NCBI RefSeq assembly: GCF_025655475.1
Contig: NZ_JAHTIK010000001.1
Coordinates: forward strand, 2,110,909 to 2,166,171
DNA from: Kitasatospora sp. DSM 101779
GTDB taxonomy: Bacteria > Actinomycetota > Actinomycetes > Streptomycetales > Streptomycetaceae
Direction: 5' to 3'
Length of the DNA: 55,263 nucleotides
The translations under genes and the position numbers were made by a program. Each line of letters starts with the position of its first letter. Position 1 is the first letter of the stretch. The notes under the pieces were generated by a model. The model was not told where the DNA came from, did no database searches, and saw only the letters and a program-made list of their open reading frames with translations. Shown piece after piece: positions 44,063 to 53,100 of this stretch.

Positions 44063-44091
44063 CAGCCCGCCACCAGAAGTGCGAACACCAT
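44059..44091 (-). CDS. 10-codon upstream ORF coupled to the LuxR-type regulator
   Basis: An ATG with a strong GGGGAGGG ribosome site 4 bases upstream opens a short frame encoding MVFALLVAGC and ending at a TGA that overlaps the regulator's TTG (TTGA). The regulator itself lacks a good ribosome site, so its translation probably depends on ribosomes finishing this frame. No function of the peptide is implied. Confidence 0.5.
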   Translation of the reverse strand: MVFALLVAGC

Positions 44092-44352
44092 CACACCCTC
44101 CCCCGAGCGGGTCGACCGGCGGATCCGACAGGGCGCGAGCATATCGCCACCGGCTCGAACACAGAACACTCTTGCGGGCAATCCCGGCGGTCCGATGGAT
44201 GAACTGTGAACGGGCACGGACCCCCGTCGCGCATTCTCCACGGTAGCGGTGCCGCCGCCTCCCCCGAACGGCGGTGGCATGTTGCTGCCAGGCGGAGATC
44301 TGACACCGGCCCGCGCCGCCAAAGGTGTTGTGCATCCGTCAGGCTGGACGAC

Positions 44353-44676
44353 GTGTATGCGATCCGCGTCCACCTGGCGGCGCGGAGCGGCCGGCCGCTC
44401 CGCGCACCGGTGGAACCCGCCGTGCGGGCCGGGCTGGAGCGCGGGCTCCGGGGCTCCGCCCGGCTGAGCCACGCGCGCATCCGGCACTCCGCCGACGCAC
44501 TGGACGCGGTGGTCTTCGTCGACGCCGGCTCGCTGCTGGAGGCCGAGGACCGGCTGCGCGACGCCTGCGGCGAACTCGTCGCCGAGAACGGCGAACTGAG
44601 CGGCTGGGAACTGCACTGCTGCGAGGCCGACCCGTGGATCGCGCTCGGCCTGCACGCCCTGCCCAGCCGCCCCTGA
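44353..44676 (+). CDS. Small hypothetical protein
   Basis: A 107-residue protein with an alternating hydrophobic pattern fitting a small alpha-beta fold (VYAIRVHLAA, HSADALDAVVFVDAGSLLEAEDRLRDAC, WELHCCEADPWIALGLHA). No family recognised. The GTG at 44353 is the only in-frame start near the conserved-looking part and has a weak ribosome site. It is divergent from the LuxR-type regulator. Confidence 0.55.
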   Translation: MYAIRVHLAARSGRPLRAPVEPAVRAGLERGLRGSARLSHARIRHSADALDAVVFVDAGSLLEAEDRLRDACGELVAENGELSGWELHCCEADPWIALGLHALPSRP

Positions 44677-44932
44677 CCGCCGCCCGCGCCCACCGCCACG
44701 CAGCCCGGCGAGCTGGCCTCAGGGTGTCACGGCACTGTGGTGCCAGCTCCGGCTGCTGACACGGACCGGCCGGAGCGGCCACTCTCATGGTGTCGGCAGA
44801 ACGGCGGACCGCAACCGGGACAGCAGCCCCCACCGGGGCCCGGTACGGACCAGCCGCCACTCGGCCCCTGACACCACCGCACCCCGGAAGCAGCCCGAGG
44901 TGCAGCCGAACGCGAGAGGATCGGGCATCCCC
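44677..44932. other. Intergenic region without a supportable gene
   Basis: 256 bases between the small hypothetical protein and the small secreted peptide. No dyad, repeat or gene was recognised; it presumably carries the promoter for the peptide and response-regulator genes. Confidence 0.3.
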
Positions 44933-45130
44933 ATGACGCAGAAGGTCCGTTTCATCACGATTGTCGCCCTGGGTCTCGGCGTGCTCACCGGCGTGGCCAC
45001 CACCGCCCAGACCGGCCACACGGGCCCCGCGTACCGGGCCGACGGCGACACCGCCCCTGCGCCCACCTCCACCGGCACCCCGCTTCCCCCGCTGCCCACC
45101 GGCCACCAGGACACCTGGGGCTGGGGCTGA
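44933..45130 (+). CDS. Small secreted or membrane-anchored peptide ending in WGWG
   Basis: A 65-residue protein with a signal-like N-terminus (TQKVRFITIVALGLGVLTGVATTA). Its 40-residue mature part is rich in Thr, Pro and Gly and ends DTWGWG. It has no cysteine and no nitrile-hydratase-like leader, so it is a poor candidate for the RiPP precursor of the downstream cluster. Small exported peptides with a terminal D-T-(T)-W-G motif next to LuxR-type regulators recur in streptomycetes (recollection). The response-regulator gene begins 108 bases downstream on the same strand. Its role is unknown. Confidence 0.55.
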   Translation: MTQKVRFITIVALGLGVLTGVATTAQTGHTGPAYRADGDTAPAPTSTGTPLPPLPTGHQDTWGWG

Positions 45131-45238
45131 GCCGAACCCCCGGCACCACCCGCGACCGCCCGCACAGGCGCCGGCCCCGCGACCCGGCCCGCCGGCCGCA
45201 CCCGCAGACCGAGACGACGACGCCCACGAGGTAGCCGG

Positions 45239-45907
45239 ATGACCACCGTCCTGGAAAGCCCGCTCCACCCGGCGGCCCCCACCGCCCGAGGCGGCACCGC
45301 CGCCGTCCGCGTCCTCCTCGCCGACGGACACCACCTGTTCCGCAGCGGGCTCGGCGCCCTGCTCGACCGGGAGAGCGACCTCGCCGTGGTCGCCGAATCC
45401 CCCACCGCCGAGGAGGCCGCCGCCGAGGCCGCCCGCACCAGGCCCACCGTCGCCGTCCTCGACCCGGACCTGCCCGGCCCCGGCGGCCCGGCCACCGCCG
45501 CCCTGATCCGCGACCGGGCACCGGCCACCGCCCTGCTGCTCCTCACCGCACAGGCACGCACCGCCGACCTGCAGCGTGCGGTCGCCGACGGGGTCGCCGG
45601 GGTCCTGCTCAAGGACGTGCCGCCGGCCGCACTGATCGCCGCCGTCCGGGAACTCGCCCGCGGCGGACGGGTGTACGACCCCCGGCTGGTCGTCGACGCC
45701 GTCCGCGGCGACGCCTCCCCGCTCACCCCCCGGGAGGTCACCGTGCTCGGCCACGTCGCGGACGGCTCCACCATCCACGAGGTCGCCGCCGCCCTCTCGC
45801 TCTCCCCCGGCACCGTCCGCAACTACGTCTCCGCGGCGATCGCCAAGACCCGGGCCCGCAACCGCTGCGACGCCATCCGGATCGCCCGCGAACGCGGCTG
45901 GCTCTGA
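45239..45907 (+). CDS. LuxR family response regulator
   Basis: A 222-residue NarL/LuxR-type regulator. The receiver domain (VRVLLADGHHLFRSGLGALL) has the phosphorylation Asp in AVLDPDLPG and the Lys in GVLLKDVPP, but the second acidic pocket residue is Gly (ADGHH rather than ADDH), so phosphorylation may be altered. The LuxR helix-turn-helix is LTPREVTVLGHVADGSTIHEVAAALSLSPGTVRNYVSAAIAKTRARN. No histidine kinase is adjacent. It faces the RiPP operon across the repeat array and is a plausible, unproven, regulator of it. Confidence 0.9.
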   Translation: MTTVLESPLHPAAPTARGGTAAVRVLLADGHHLFRSGLGALLDRESDLAVVAESPTAEEAAAEAARTRPTVAVLDPDLPGPGGPATAALIRDRAPATALLLLTAQARTADLQRAVADGVAGVLLKDVPPAALIAAVRELARGGRVYDPRLVVDAVRGDASPLTPREVTVLGHVADGSTIHEVAAALSLSPGTVRNYVSAAIAKTRARNRCDAIRIARERGWL

Positions 45908-45939
45908 CGCCTGCTTTCAGGATCGGGACAACCCATGAG

Positions 45940-46003
45940 GGGCGCGGGGAACTGCGCAACCCGGGCTGCGGGCCGACCAATCAGGGGCGCGGGGAACTGC
46001 GCA
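45940..46003 (+). repeat. Two forward copies of the GCGCGGGGAACTGCGC element
   Basis: GGGCGCGGGGAACTGCGCA at 45940-45958 and GGGGCGCGGGGAACTGCGCA at 45984-46003, directly behind the response-regulator gene. They are in opposite orientation to the five copies of the tandem array that follows, so long-range pairing between the two groups is possible. Confidence 0.85.
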
Positions 46004-46057
46004 GTTCGGATGTGGTCCACTTGCCGAATTCGCGTCGACCGGAAATGGGTCGGTCCG

Positions 46058-46351
46058 ACTCGACAGGTGAGCCCTCCCCGAACTGTGCAGTTCCCCGCGC
46101 CCCTTGGGGTTGACCCCACTCGACAGGTGAGCCCTCCCCGAATCGCGCAGTTCCCCGCGCCCCTTGGGGTTGACCCCACTCGACAGGTGAGACCTCCCCG
46201 AACTGCGCAGTTCCCCGCGCCCCTTGGGGTTGACCCCACTCGACAGGTGAGACCTCCCCGAACTGCGCAGTTCCCCGCGCCCCTTGGGGTTGACCCCACT
46301 CGACAGGTGAGCCCTCCCCGACCGCGCAGTTCCCCGCGCCCCCTTGGGGTC
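46058..46351. repeat. 60-bp tandem repeat array (five units)
   Basis: Five head-to-tail units, each with ACTCGACAGGTGAG, an 8-base CCTCCCCG block, GCGCAGTTCCCCGCGCCCC and TTGGGGTTGACCCC. The period is exactly 60 bases at 46058, 46118, 46178, 46238 and 46298; the last unit has a one-base deletion and then diverges. Units differ at only a few positions (for example AACTGTGCAG, AATCGCGCAG and AACTGCGCAG). The unit length being divisible by three creates long spurious open frames on both strands. The array fills the gap between convergent genes. It is not a CRISPR array because there are no variable spacers. Confidence 0.9.
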
Positions 46352-46368
46352 GGCCCGTGCCCTTGGGG

Positions 46369-47856
46369 CTACCCCCTTGCTTGGCTGACCATGTCGGCGA
46401 AGCCGTGGGCCGTGCGGGGAACGTCGGACGGGCGGCTGCCGATGAGGAACTCGCCGACTGAGGACTCCGCCGTCCAGTCCAGGCCGAGGGCGCGGGCGGC
46501 CGCGTCGGTGTCGCCCGAGCCGAGGCCGCAGGGGGCCAGTCCCATGGCGGTCGCCACGAGGTACAGCGTCTGGTAGACCACGCCGACGTGCTTGAGCGTC
46601 AGCGCGTACGCGATCTGGCTGTACTTCCAGGAGAGCCGCCCGAACCGTGAGGTCACGGTGAGCAGGACCTGCGGGTCGACGCTGCAGCCGGTGGCCCGCC
46701 AGGCGGCCGTCATCAGCTCGCGGAAGGCCGTTTCGTCCCCGGGGCCGGTGAAGGGCCGCGGGCGGAGGCGGTGCGCCGCCGCGTCGTACCGGTAGACGCC
46801 GGGCACCAGGCCCTCGCAGCGGACGACCGAGAGGTAGACCTCGAGTTCGCCGGTGGCTCCGCCGGCGGGGTAGGGGCGGTCGACGATGTCGTAGCCGTGC
46901 GGGTCGGCCGGGTCGCCGGGGATGATCCGGCGGACCCGGGCCACCCGGTAGAGCAGTTCGCCGAGCTGGTCGAGGGTGACGGGCCGTTCGGCGTACGCGC
47001 GGACGGACCGGCGCCCCTCCAGCACTTCGGAGAGGGCCGGGTCCCGGGCCAGCACCTCGTCCCAGTCGGGGACGGGCAGGTCGATGCCGGCGCCCTCCTC
47101 TCGCGGGCCGGTGCCGGGGATCGCGGGCAGCTGGGCGACCTCGGGGTGGGCGAAGACGCCGCCGCTCGGGTAGTCGTGCCGGCCCGGGCGGCTGCGGGCG
47201 TGGAAGAGCAGGTCGTGGAAGTCCCAGAGCGGGGGTTCGCCCTGGGCGGTGTCGTCCAGGAAGCCGGCCCCGGCGAGCAGTCCGGCGAGGGAGCGTCCGG
47301 CCGCGGGTGCGAGGCCGGCGAGCAGTGCCGCCTCGTCCACCGAGCGGGAGGCGGTGACCGCCGCCACGAAGGCGCCCGCGGCGGGACGGTGCAGGGTGAG
47401 CCGGAACGGCGCCATGGGCGATTCGAGGACGCACGCCCCGGCGTGCTCCTCGGGCAGTCGGCGCAGGTAGGCGAACCGGGAGAGCACCGCGGTGTCGGCG
47501 GACCGGCCGAGGCCGGGCAGTCCCGCCGAGCGGGCGATCGGCACGGCGGTGGCCAGCGGGACGCCGAGCGGGTCGGCGAGGGTGGTGGTGACCAGGTACG
47601 GGAAGCGCCGCAGCAGGTGCAGCAGCCTGCCGCCGGCGGGGAGTTCGTCGAGGTCGACCTCGGTGCGGGTGAGTTCGGCGAGCCGGTCGACGGTGTCGGC
47701 GCCGAGGGCGTGCACCCGCTGACGGCCCCAGGGGTGGCTGAGTTCGAGGTCGTCGCCCTGGGCGGTGACGACGACCTCCGGGCGCAGCCGCAGCAGGGTG
47801 CGCAGGGGGCCGCCGCCGGCCGCGAGGTCGGGTGGCAGCTGTTCGGTCACGGTCAT
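46369..47856 (-). CDS. SagB-type (ThcOx) azoline dehydrogenase
   Basis: A 495-residue FMN nitroreductase-family protein of the SagB/ThcOx type, which oxidises thiazolines and oxazolines to aromatic azoles in LAP/TOMM biosynthesis. The C-terminal nitroreductase part shows EGRRSVRAYAERPVTLDQLGELLYR, PYPAGGATGELEVYLSV, PGVYRYDAAAHRLR and SWKYSQIAYALTLKHVGVVYQTLYLVATAMGL. The N-terminal third is a SagB-specific region. GGAGGAGG lies 9 bases before the ATG. It is last in a four-gene operon, 58 bases behind the YcaO gene. Confidence 0.9.
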   Translation of the reverse strand: MTVTEQLPPDLAAGGGPLRTLLRLRPEVVVTAQGDDLELSHPWGRQRVHALGADTVDRLAELTRTEVDLDELPAGGRLLHLLRRFPYLVTTTLADPLGVPLATAVPIARSAGLPGLGRSADTAVLSRFAYLRRLPEEHAGACVLESPMAPFRLTLHRPAAGAFVAAVTASRSVDEAALLAGLAPAAGRSLAGLLAGAGFLDDTAQGEPPLWDFHDLLFHARSRPGRHDYPSGGVFAHPEVAQLPAIPGTGPREEGAGIDLPVPDWDEVLARDPALSEVLEGRRSVRAYAERPVTLDQLGELLYRVARVRRIIPGDPADPHGYDIVDRPYPAGGATGELEVYLSVVRCEGLVPGVYRYDAAAHRLRPRPFTGPGDETAFRELMTAAWRATGCSVDPQVLLTVTSRFGRLSWKYSQIAYALTLKHVGVVYQTLYLVATAMGLAPCGLGSGDTDAAARALGLDWTAESSVGEFLIGSRPSDVPRTAHGFADMVSQARG

Positions 47857-47914
47857 GCGGAGTACCTCCTCCGGGAGGGGCGGACCGCCGAGCAGCACGG
47901 CGGCCCGCACGTCG

Positions 47915-50170
47915 TCAGATGAAGATCGGGACGGGGTTGAGGTCCTCCTCCCGGGTCGGCCGGTCGAGCCAGCCGAGGGCGAGCGGCACGTCGTAGAGGC
48001 GGCCGGGGGCGAAGCGGGCCCAGAAGTGCCGCATGCCGGGGACGATCACCTTGGCGACCGGCAGGCCGACGTCGGGGCGGGTCTGGTCGAGCACCAGGAA
48101 CTCCATGCCGCGTTCCTCGACCAGGCGCCTGGCGAGCGACAGGTCGTCGGCGAGGTCGGTGCCGGCGAGCTGCGCCCAGCGGCCGGGGCCGGCGGCCGCG
48201 ACGGTGGGGTCGGGCAGCAGGTGCAGGTTGCCCGCGACGGTGGCAGTGGTCCACCAGGCCTTCTGCTCGGGGTCGGCGCCGGCGTAGCTGACCCGGCCCT
48301 CGACGTCGCCCGCGACCGGGCCGAGGAACTGGTTCATCTCGGTGAGGGCCCGGGTGAGCGCGATGTGCGGATCGAGGTGGGCGCCGAAGGCGATCAGGAT
48401 GTCCTCGGCGGGCTTGTCCAGGCGCCGGGAGAACGCACCGACCACCGGGATGCCGAAGTCCGAGGTGAGGTCGAGCGCCCAGATCTCGCGGCGCAACCCC
48501 CGGTAGATGTCGCGGAGTTCGGCGATGTACGGGTCGCCGAAGGCGTCCAGGTCGACGGCGGGCCGCTGCACCCGGTTGTACCACCAGAGGGCGACGGCGT
48601 CGCGTTCGACGAGCTCCAGGAAGCCCTGCAGGGCGGCGTCCTCGAAGGAGGTCCCGGCCGCGCAGCCGTTGGAGTCGCCGGCGGCGAAGAAGCCGTGGCG
48701 GTGCCGGTAGCCGTAGTAGAGCGACATGGTGGGCAGCCAGCGGGTGCGCTGCTCGGTGAGCGACCAGGCGGGCGACCATTCGATCCGGTCGTCCTCGCGG
48801 AAGCGCTCGGGGACGGTGTTGAACATCGAGCGGCGGGCGTTCCAACGGGCCCGCTCCTCGTACTGGCGGTCGCTGTAGAGCAGGGTGCGGGCGGGGTGGA
48901 TCGCGGCGTCGCCGAGTTCGGTGAAGCTGGCGGTGCGGCGGGCCTCGTCGCCCTGGAAGACGCCGGAGTAGCGCTCCATCGCCTCGCCGAGCGCGCTGGC
49001 CCGGGCCTGGACGTCGGTGCGGCCCTTGCCGCAGCTCACCGAGCGCAGCCCGGTGCGCAGTTGGCGCAGGTCGCCGCTCTGCCGGGAGAGGTTCTGCCCG
49101 GAGACGTACACCCGCAGGCCGGTGGGGGTGCGGGCAGCTGGCACCAGGGAGGTCACCACGCCGGTCACCGGGGAGAGTTGGGGCCGGTAGCGGTCCAGCA
49201 TGTCCTCCGGGGAGGCGGAGCGGTGGCCGCCGTCGGCGGTGAACGCCTTCGGCCGGGAGGTGAACTCCACCGGGGCGAACTGGCGTTCGGCCATCAGGCC
49301 GGGCTCGCCGCAGGCCGGGCACTGCGGGCGGCGGACCAGCCTGTGGCGTTCGGCCTCCAGCAGGACGGTGTCGAAGGTGAGCACCGCCGGCTCCGAGGGG
49401 CGTACCCCGGCCAGCCACTTGGCGGCCTCCAGGGCGGCGAGCTGGGCGCCGGTGCCGAGGGTGGGTGCGAGGTGGGCGCCGGCGGTGGAGATCGGGGTGT
49501 CCTGGCCGAGCCGGTGCTGCAGATAGCTCAGCGACTGGCGGTTGGCGGAGAGCCGGTGGGCGAGGCACTCCCAGCAGCCGGTCGCACCGTCGGAAGGGTC
49601 CGGGACGAAGACCGGGCCGACCCAGACGATCGAGCCGACCGGGCGGGCGAGCAGCCAGGGCCGGCCGGTCCGCCGGGCGGCGCGGTCGCGGTCGGCGAGG
49701 CCGGGGTGCAGGTAGTCCTCGGTGAGGGCGACGGTGAACTCGGCGTCCTCGTCGACGGTGACGCCGGCGGCGGCGAGCGCGTCGAGGAAGGGCTGCGGGT
49801 CGAGGTCGCCGTACACCTCGACCCGGGCCCGGGAGGTGCGCAGCGCGGCGGAGGCGGCGGCGCCGTCCAGGCCGGCCATCTCCAGGTAGGCGGCGCCGGC
49901 CGGGTCGTCGACGGGCCCGGCGGGGGCGAGGTAGCCGCGGTCGCGGAGGGTGCCGACGGCGCCGAGGACCTTGTCGGCGGGGACGGTGCCATGCAGGGCG
50001 GCGCCGATCTGCTCGGGGGTGCGGGTGCCGTCCAGCAGCGGGGCGAGGCGCTGGGCGAGGGCGCCGTCGACCACGGAGACGCCGCGCTCGGAGACCAGGT
50101 AGACGGCCTCGCCGTCGACGACGTACGGGGTGTAGTGGCGTTTGAAGCCGATCGCGGTGGTGTCGGACAT
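47915..50170 (-). CDS. TOMM cyclodehydratase: E1-like leader-binding domain fused to YcaO
   Basis: A 751-residue fusion that makes azolines from Cys, Ser or Thr of a precursor peptide. Residues 1-85 look like a RiPP recognition element (HYTPYVVDGEAVYLVSERGVSVVDG). Residues about 100-330 form the E1-like domain with zinc cysteines CWEC (199-202) and CPAC (284-287). The YcaO domain from about 360 has the ATP-binding SCGKGRTDVQARASALGEAMERYSG and SNGCAAGTSFEDAALQGFLELVERDA motifs. The C-terminus NPVPIFI resembles the Pro-rich tail needed for cyclodehydration. LanM is 24 bases upstream, so both should act on the same peptide. Confidence 0.93.
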   Translation of the reverse strand: MSDTTAIGFKRHYTPYVVDGEAVYLVSERGVSVVDGALAQRLAPLLDGTRTPEQIGAALHGTVPADKVLGAVGTLRDRGYLAPAGPVDDPAGAAYLEMAGLDGAAASAALRTSRARVEVYGDLDPQPFLDALAAAGVTVDEDAEFTVALTEDYLHPGLADRDRAARRTGRPWLLARPVGSIVWVGPVFVPDPSDGATGCWECLAHRLSANRQSLSYLQHRLGQDTPISTAGAHLAPTLGTGAQLAALEAAKWLAGVRPSEPAVLTFDTVLLEAERHRLVRRPQCPACGEPGLMAERQFAPVEFTSRPKAFTADGGHRSASPEDMLDRYRPQLSPVTGVVTSLVPAARTPTGLRVYVSGQNLSRQSGDLRQLRTGLRSVSCGKGRTDVQARASALGEAMERYSGVFQGDEARRTASFTELGDAAIHPARTLLYSDRQYEERARWNARRSMFNTVPERFREDDRIEWSPAWSLTEQRTRWLPTMSLYYGYRHRHGFFAAGDSNGCAAGTSFEDAALQGFLELVERDAVALWWYNRVQRPAVDLDAFGDPYIAELRDIYRGLRREIWALDLTSDFGIPVVGAFSRRLDKPAEDILIAFGAHLDPHIALTRALTEMNQFLGPVAGDVEGRVSYAGADPEQKAWWTTATVAGNLHLLPDPTVAAAGPGRWAQLAGTDLADDLSLARRLVEERGMEFLVLDQTRPDVGLPVAKVIVPGMRHFWARFAPGRLYDVPLALGWLDRPTREEDLNPVPIFI

Positions 50171-50194
50171 GGCGGTCCCTCGGGTCTCGGGCGG

Positions 50195-53100
50195 TCAGCG
50201 CAGGGTGGCGAGCGGGGCGGTGGCGGGGTCGAGCAGGCGCAGCAGCAGCAGGCCGACGGCGGCGGTACCGTCCAGGGCGCCGAGGTTGATCCGGTCGTCA
50301 GCGGCCCGGTCGGGGTGCCAGCGGCCGGTGGCCCCGTGGCGGGCGATCAGCTCGCCGACGAGCAGTCCGGCGGCCTCGCGGCCGTCGTAGAACGGGCCGG
50401 GCAGCAGCGCGTCGGCGCCGTCGGGGACGGTGTGCAGCAGGCCGGCCTCGGCGGCGGTGAGGGCCTCGCCTGCGGTGGCGACCAGGTCGCGGGTGGTGCG
50501 GCCGGAGATCTGCGCGGCGCCGACCGGCGGTGTGAGGGCGCCGAGTTCGGCGGGGTCGACGGTGCCGGCGCCCAGCGAGACGGCGGTGTCCAGGCAGGCG
50601 AGCCGGCCGGCCCGGGTGGCGGTGGCGAAGCGGTGGCCGCGGAGGCGTTCGCGGACGGTCTCGGGGGCGGCGAGCAGGCCGGGTGCCTCGGCGAGGGTCC
50701 GGGCGAGGGCGGCGGCGACCGAGTCGGGGCCGGCCGGGACGAGGTCGAGGAAGCCGTTGTCGGCAGGCTCCTCGCCGGGTTCCGTGCCGAGGCCGGCGAG
50801 GGCGTCCAGCGCGGCGGCTGCCAGGGTGCGGATGCCCTCCTCGGTCGGCGCGTGGCCGGGGCCGGTGGCGCGGCGCAGCCGCAGCAGGTTGAGCAGCAGG
50901 CCGGCGGTGCCCATCGGGGTGTCGGGCTGCGGGGTTCGGACGGGGCGTCCGGGGCGCGGTTCGGCGGGGGTGGCGACCGCGAGTGCGCCGGGCACCAGGA
51001 CCTGGGCGCGGGCGAGGAGTCCGGGTTCGCCGAGCAGGACGCCCGCCCGGGCGAGGGCGTGGATCAGCGAGCCGGGGCCGGCCAGTCCGCCGGGGACGGG
51101 GGCGCCCGCGGCGAGCCGGGTGTCGGCGGCGAAGGCGAAGCCGCGCGGGGAGTCCGGGTCGATCAGGTCGGCGGCGGTGGTGAGGGCGTGCAGGGCGGCG
51201 CGGTGGAAGCGGGGTTCGCCGGTGGCGGCCCAGAGTTCGGCGAGCAGAACGGCGAGGCCGGGGGTGCCGGTGACGAGGTCGAGGCCGAGCACCTCGACCT
51301 GGCGCAGGCCGGTGCCGGGGTACCAGCTCTGGCCGAGCCAGCCGTGGCCGCGCCGGTCGGCGAGGATGCGGTCGCCGATGGCGACGGCGTGGCCGAGGAG
51401 TTCGCCGGAGCCGGGGGTGGTGCGGCGGGTGCGGGCGGCGGGCGGGGCGGGCAGTTCGGTGCCGGCGCGGGCGGCGTCGATGCAGCCGGTGAGCACGGCG
51501 AGGTGGGTGTCGAGGTCGAAGGTGTCGAGTTCGGCGACCCGGTGCTGGAGGCGCTGCCAGCCGGTGCCCTGGAAGTGGCCGGGGATCTCCCGGCCGTCGG
51601 CGGTGAAGACCGAGGAGGAGGTGGTGAGCGAGCGGAAGAACGGGATGTCCAGGACGCGGTAGGAGTCGAGTTCGGCGAGGACGACGTCCAGCAGGTCGCC
51701 GCGGCCCGGGTCGCCGGCGCGGGCGGTGACGGCGCCGTGCAGGGCCCCGGCGATGACCGTCTCACGGGTGGCGCCGCTGTCGAGGGCGAGCGGGCTGGTC
51801 GAGGCGCGGACGATCTTGTAGCCGTCCCAGGTGTGCCGCCAGATGTAGCGCACCCAGATGCCCCGGAAGGGCGCCAGCGGGCCGTCCGCGGAGGCGAGTT
51901 CGCCGCGCAGCGCGTACAGCGCGGCGTGCATCTCGCGGTAGCCGGCGGTCAGCTCCGCGGTGTACTGCCACGGGTCGGCGGTCTCGCCGTCGTGGACGGG
52001 CCGGTACGGGGGCAGCGGCAGTGCGGGCACGCCGGGGGCGACCTCCAGGCTGCCGATCCGGGAGAGGCAGCCGATGTCGAGGGCGCCGGAGTGCTTGGCG
52101 GGCGTCCACGCCTGGAAGGCCATCGCGGTGCGCACCACGGTGGACTCCAGCTCGTCGAGCAGGCCGTGCTGGCCGGGGCTGAGCACCGGCGGCGCCTGGA
52201 CCTGCGGGTAGAGCAGGCACTCCAGGTCGATCAGGGCGGGGTGCTCGCCGTCGGCGATCAGGTTGTCGGCCCACAGGTCGCGGCCCTCCAGCAGCTGGAC
52301 GAGCCGGATCGTCATGCCGAGCCGCCGGTAGAAGCGGGCGAAGCCGCCGCGGTCCGCGCAGGGGCGGTGCGGGACGAGCTCCTCCCAGCCGTAGTCGCTC
52401 TCGCAGTCGGCGGCGAGCGAGGCGCCGTGGCCGTCGTCGCCGCGGTCGCTGCGCAGCAGCACGGTGCGCTCCGGCAGGTCGAGCGACAGTTCGCGGTTGA
52501 GCCGGCGGACGAGGTCGAGGTAGGCGGCGGCGTGCCGCATGTCCTTGGGCTTGTAGACGACGGCCAGGCCGGTCGCGAAGTGCAGCAGGGCGACGGAGCG
52601 GCCCCCGGCGTGCCGGTCGCCCGCGTCGCCGCGGACCTGGTCGAGCGGGCCCGGGTCCTCGCCCTGCCAGAGCTGCTCGACGAGCAGCGCCCGGTCGGCG
52701 GCGAGCCGGGCGAACAGCTCGGTCTGCACGTGCTGCCACTGCCGGCAGACGGTGCCCACCAGGTACGCGAGCGCGGGCAGCCGCTCCAGCCGGGCGAGCC
52801 AGCCCTCGGCGGAGGTGTCCAGGCCGCCGGCGGCGTCCCAGTCGGTGGCGCGCGGGCGGCCGGTGGCGGCCTGCAGTTCGTGGCAGAGCGAGAGGTTGCA
52901 GGCCTCGGTGAGCCGGGCGGTCAGGGCGCCGGCCAGGTCGGCGCGGGCCCGGTCGGTGACCGGGACGCCGAGGATCCCGCCGGCGCCGTCGGGCAGCAGC
53001 GCTCGGGCGGCGGCCCCGAAGGCGGCGGTGAGGGCGCCGGGCGCGGTGGTCTCCGGGCCCGGCGCGGCGGGCAGCGTGCGCAGGAAGACTGCCAGGGCGA

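Noticed and set aside
43058..44335. A longer 425-residue version of the LuxR-type regulator
   Set aside because: The extra N-terminus is Arg/Cys-rich and unlike the family, and it covers the well-placed upstream ORF and promoter region.
44933..45130. The small peptide as RiPP precursor of the LanM/YcaO cluster
   Set aside because: It has a Sec-like hydrophobic signal, no cysteine, and lies on the far side of the repeat array in the opposite orientation.
45823..46299. Open frames on both strands with repeated VGSTPRGAGNCAVRGGLTCR-type peptides
   Set aside because: They come from the 60-bp repeat, whose length is a multiple of three. No start site or domain supports a gene.
46058..46351. Possible CRISPR array
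   Set aside because: The whole 60-bp unit is repeated, with no variable spacers and no cas genes nearby.
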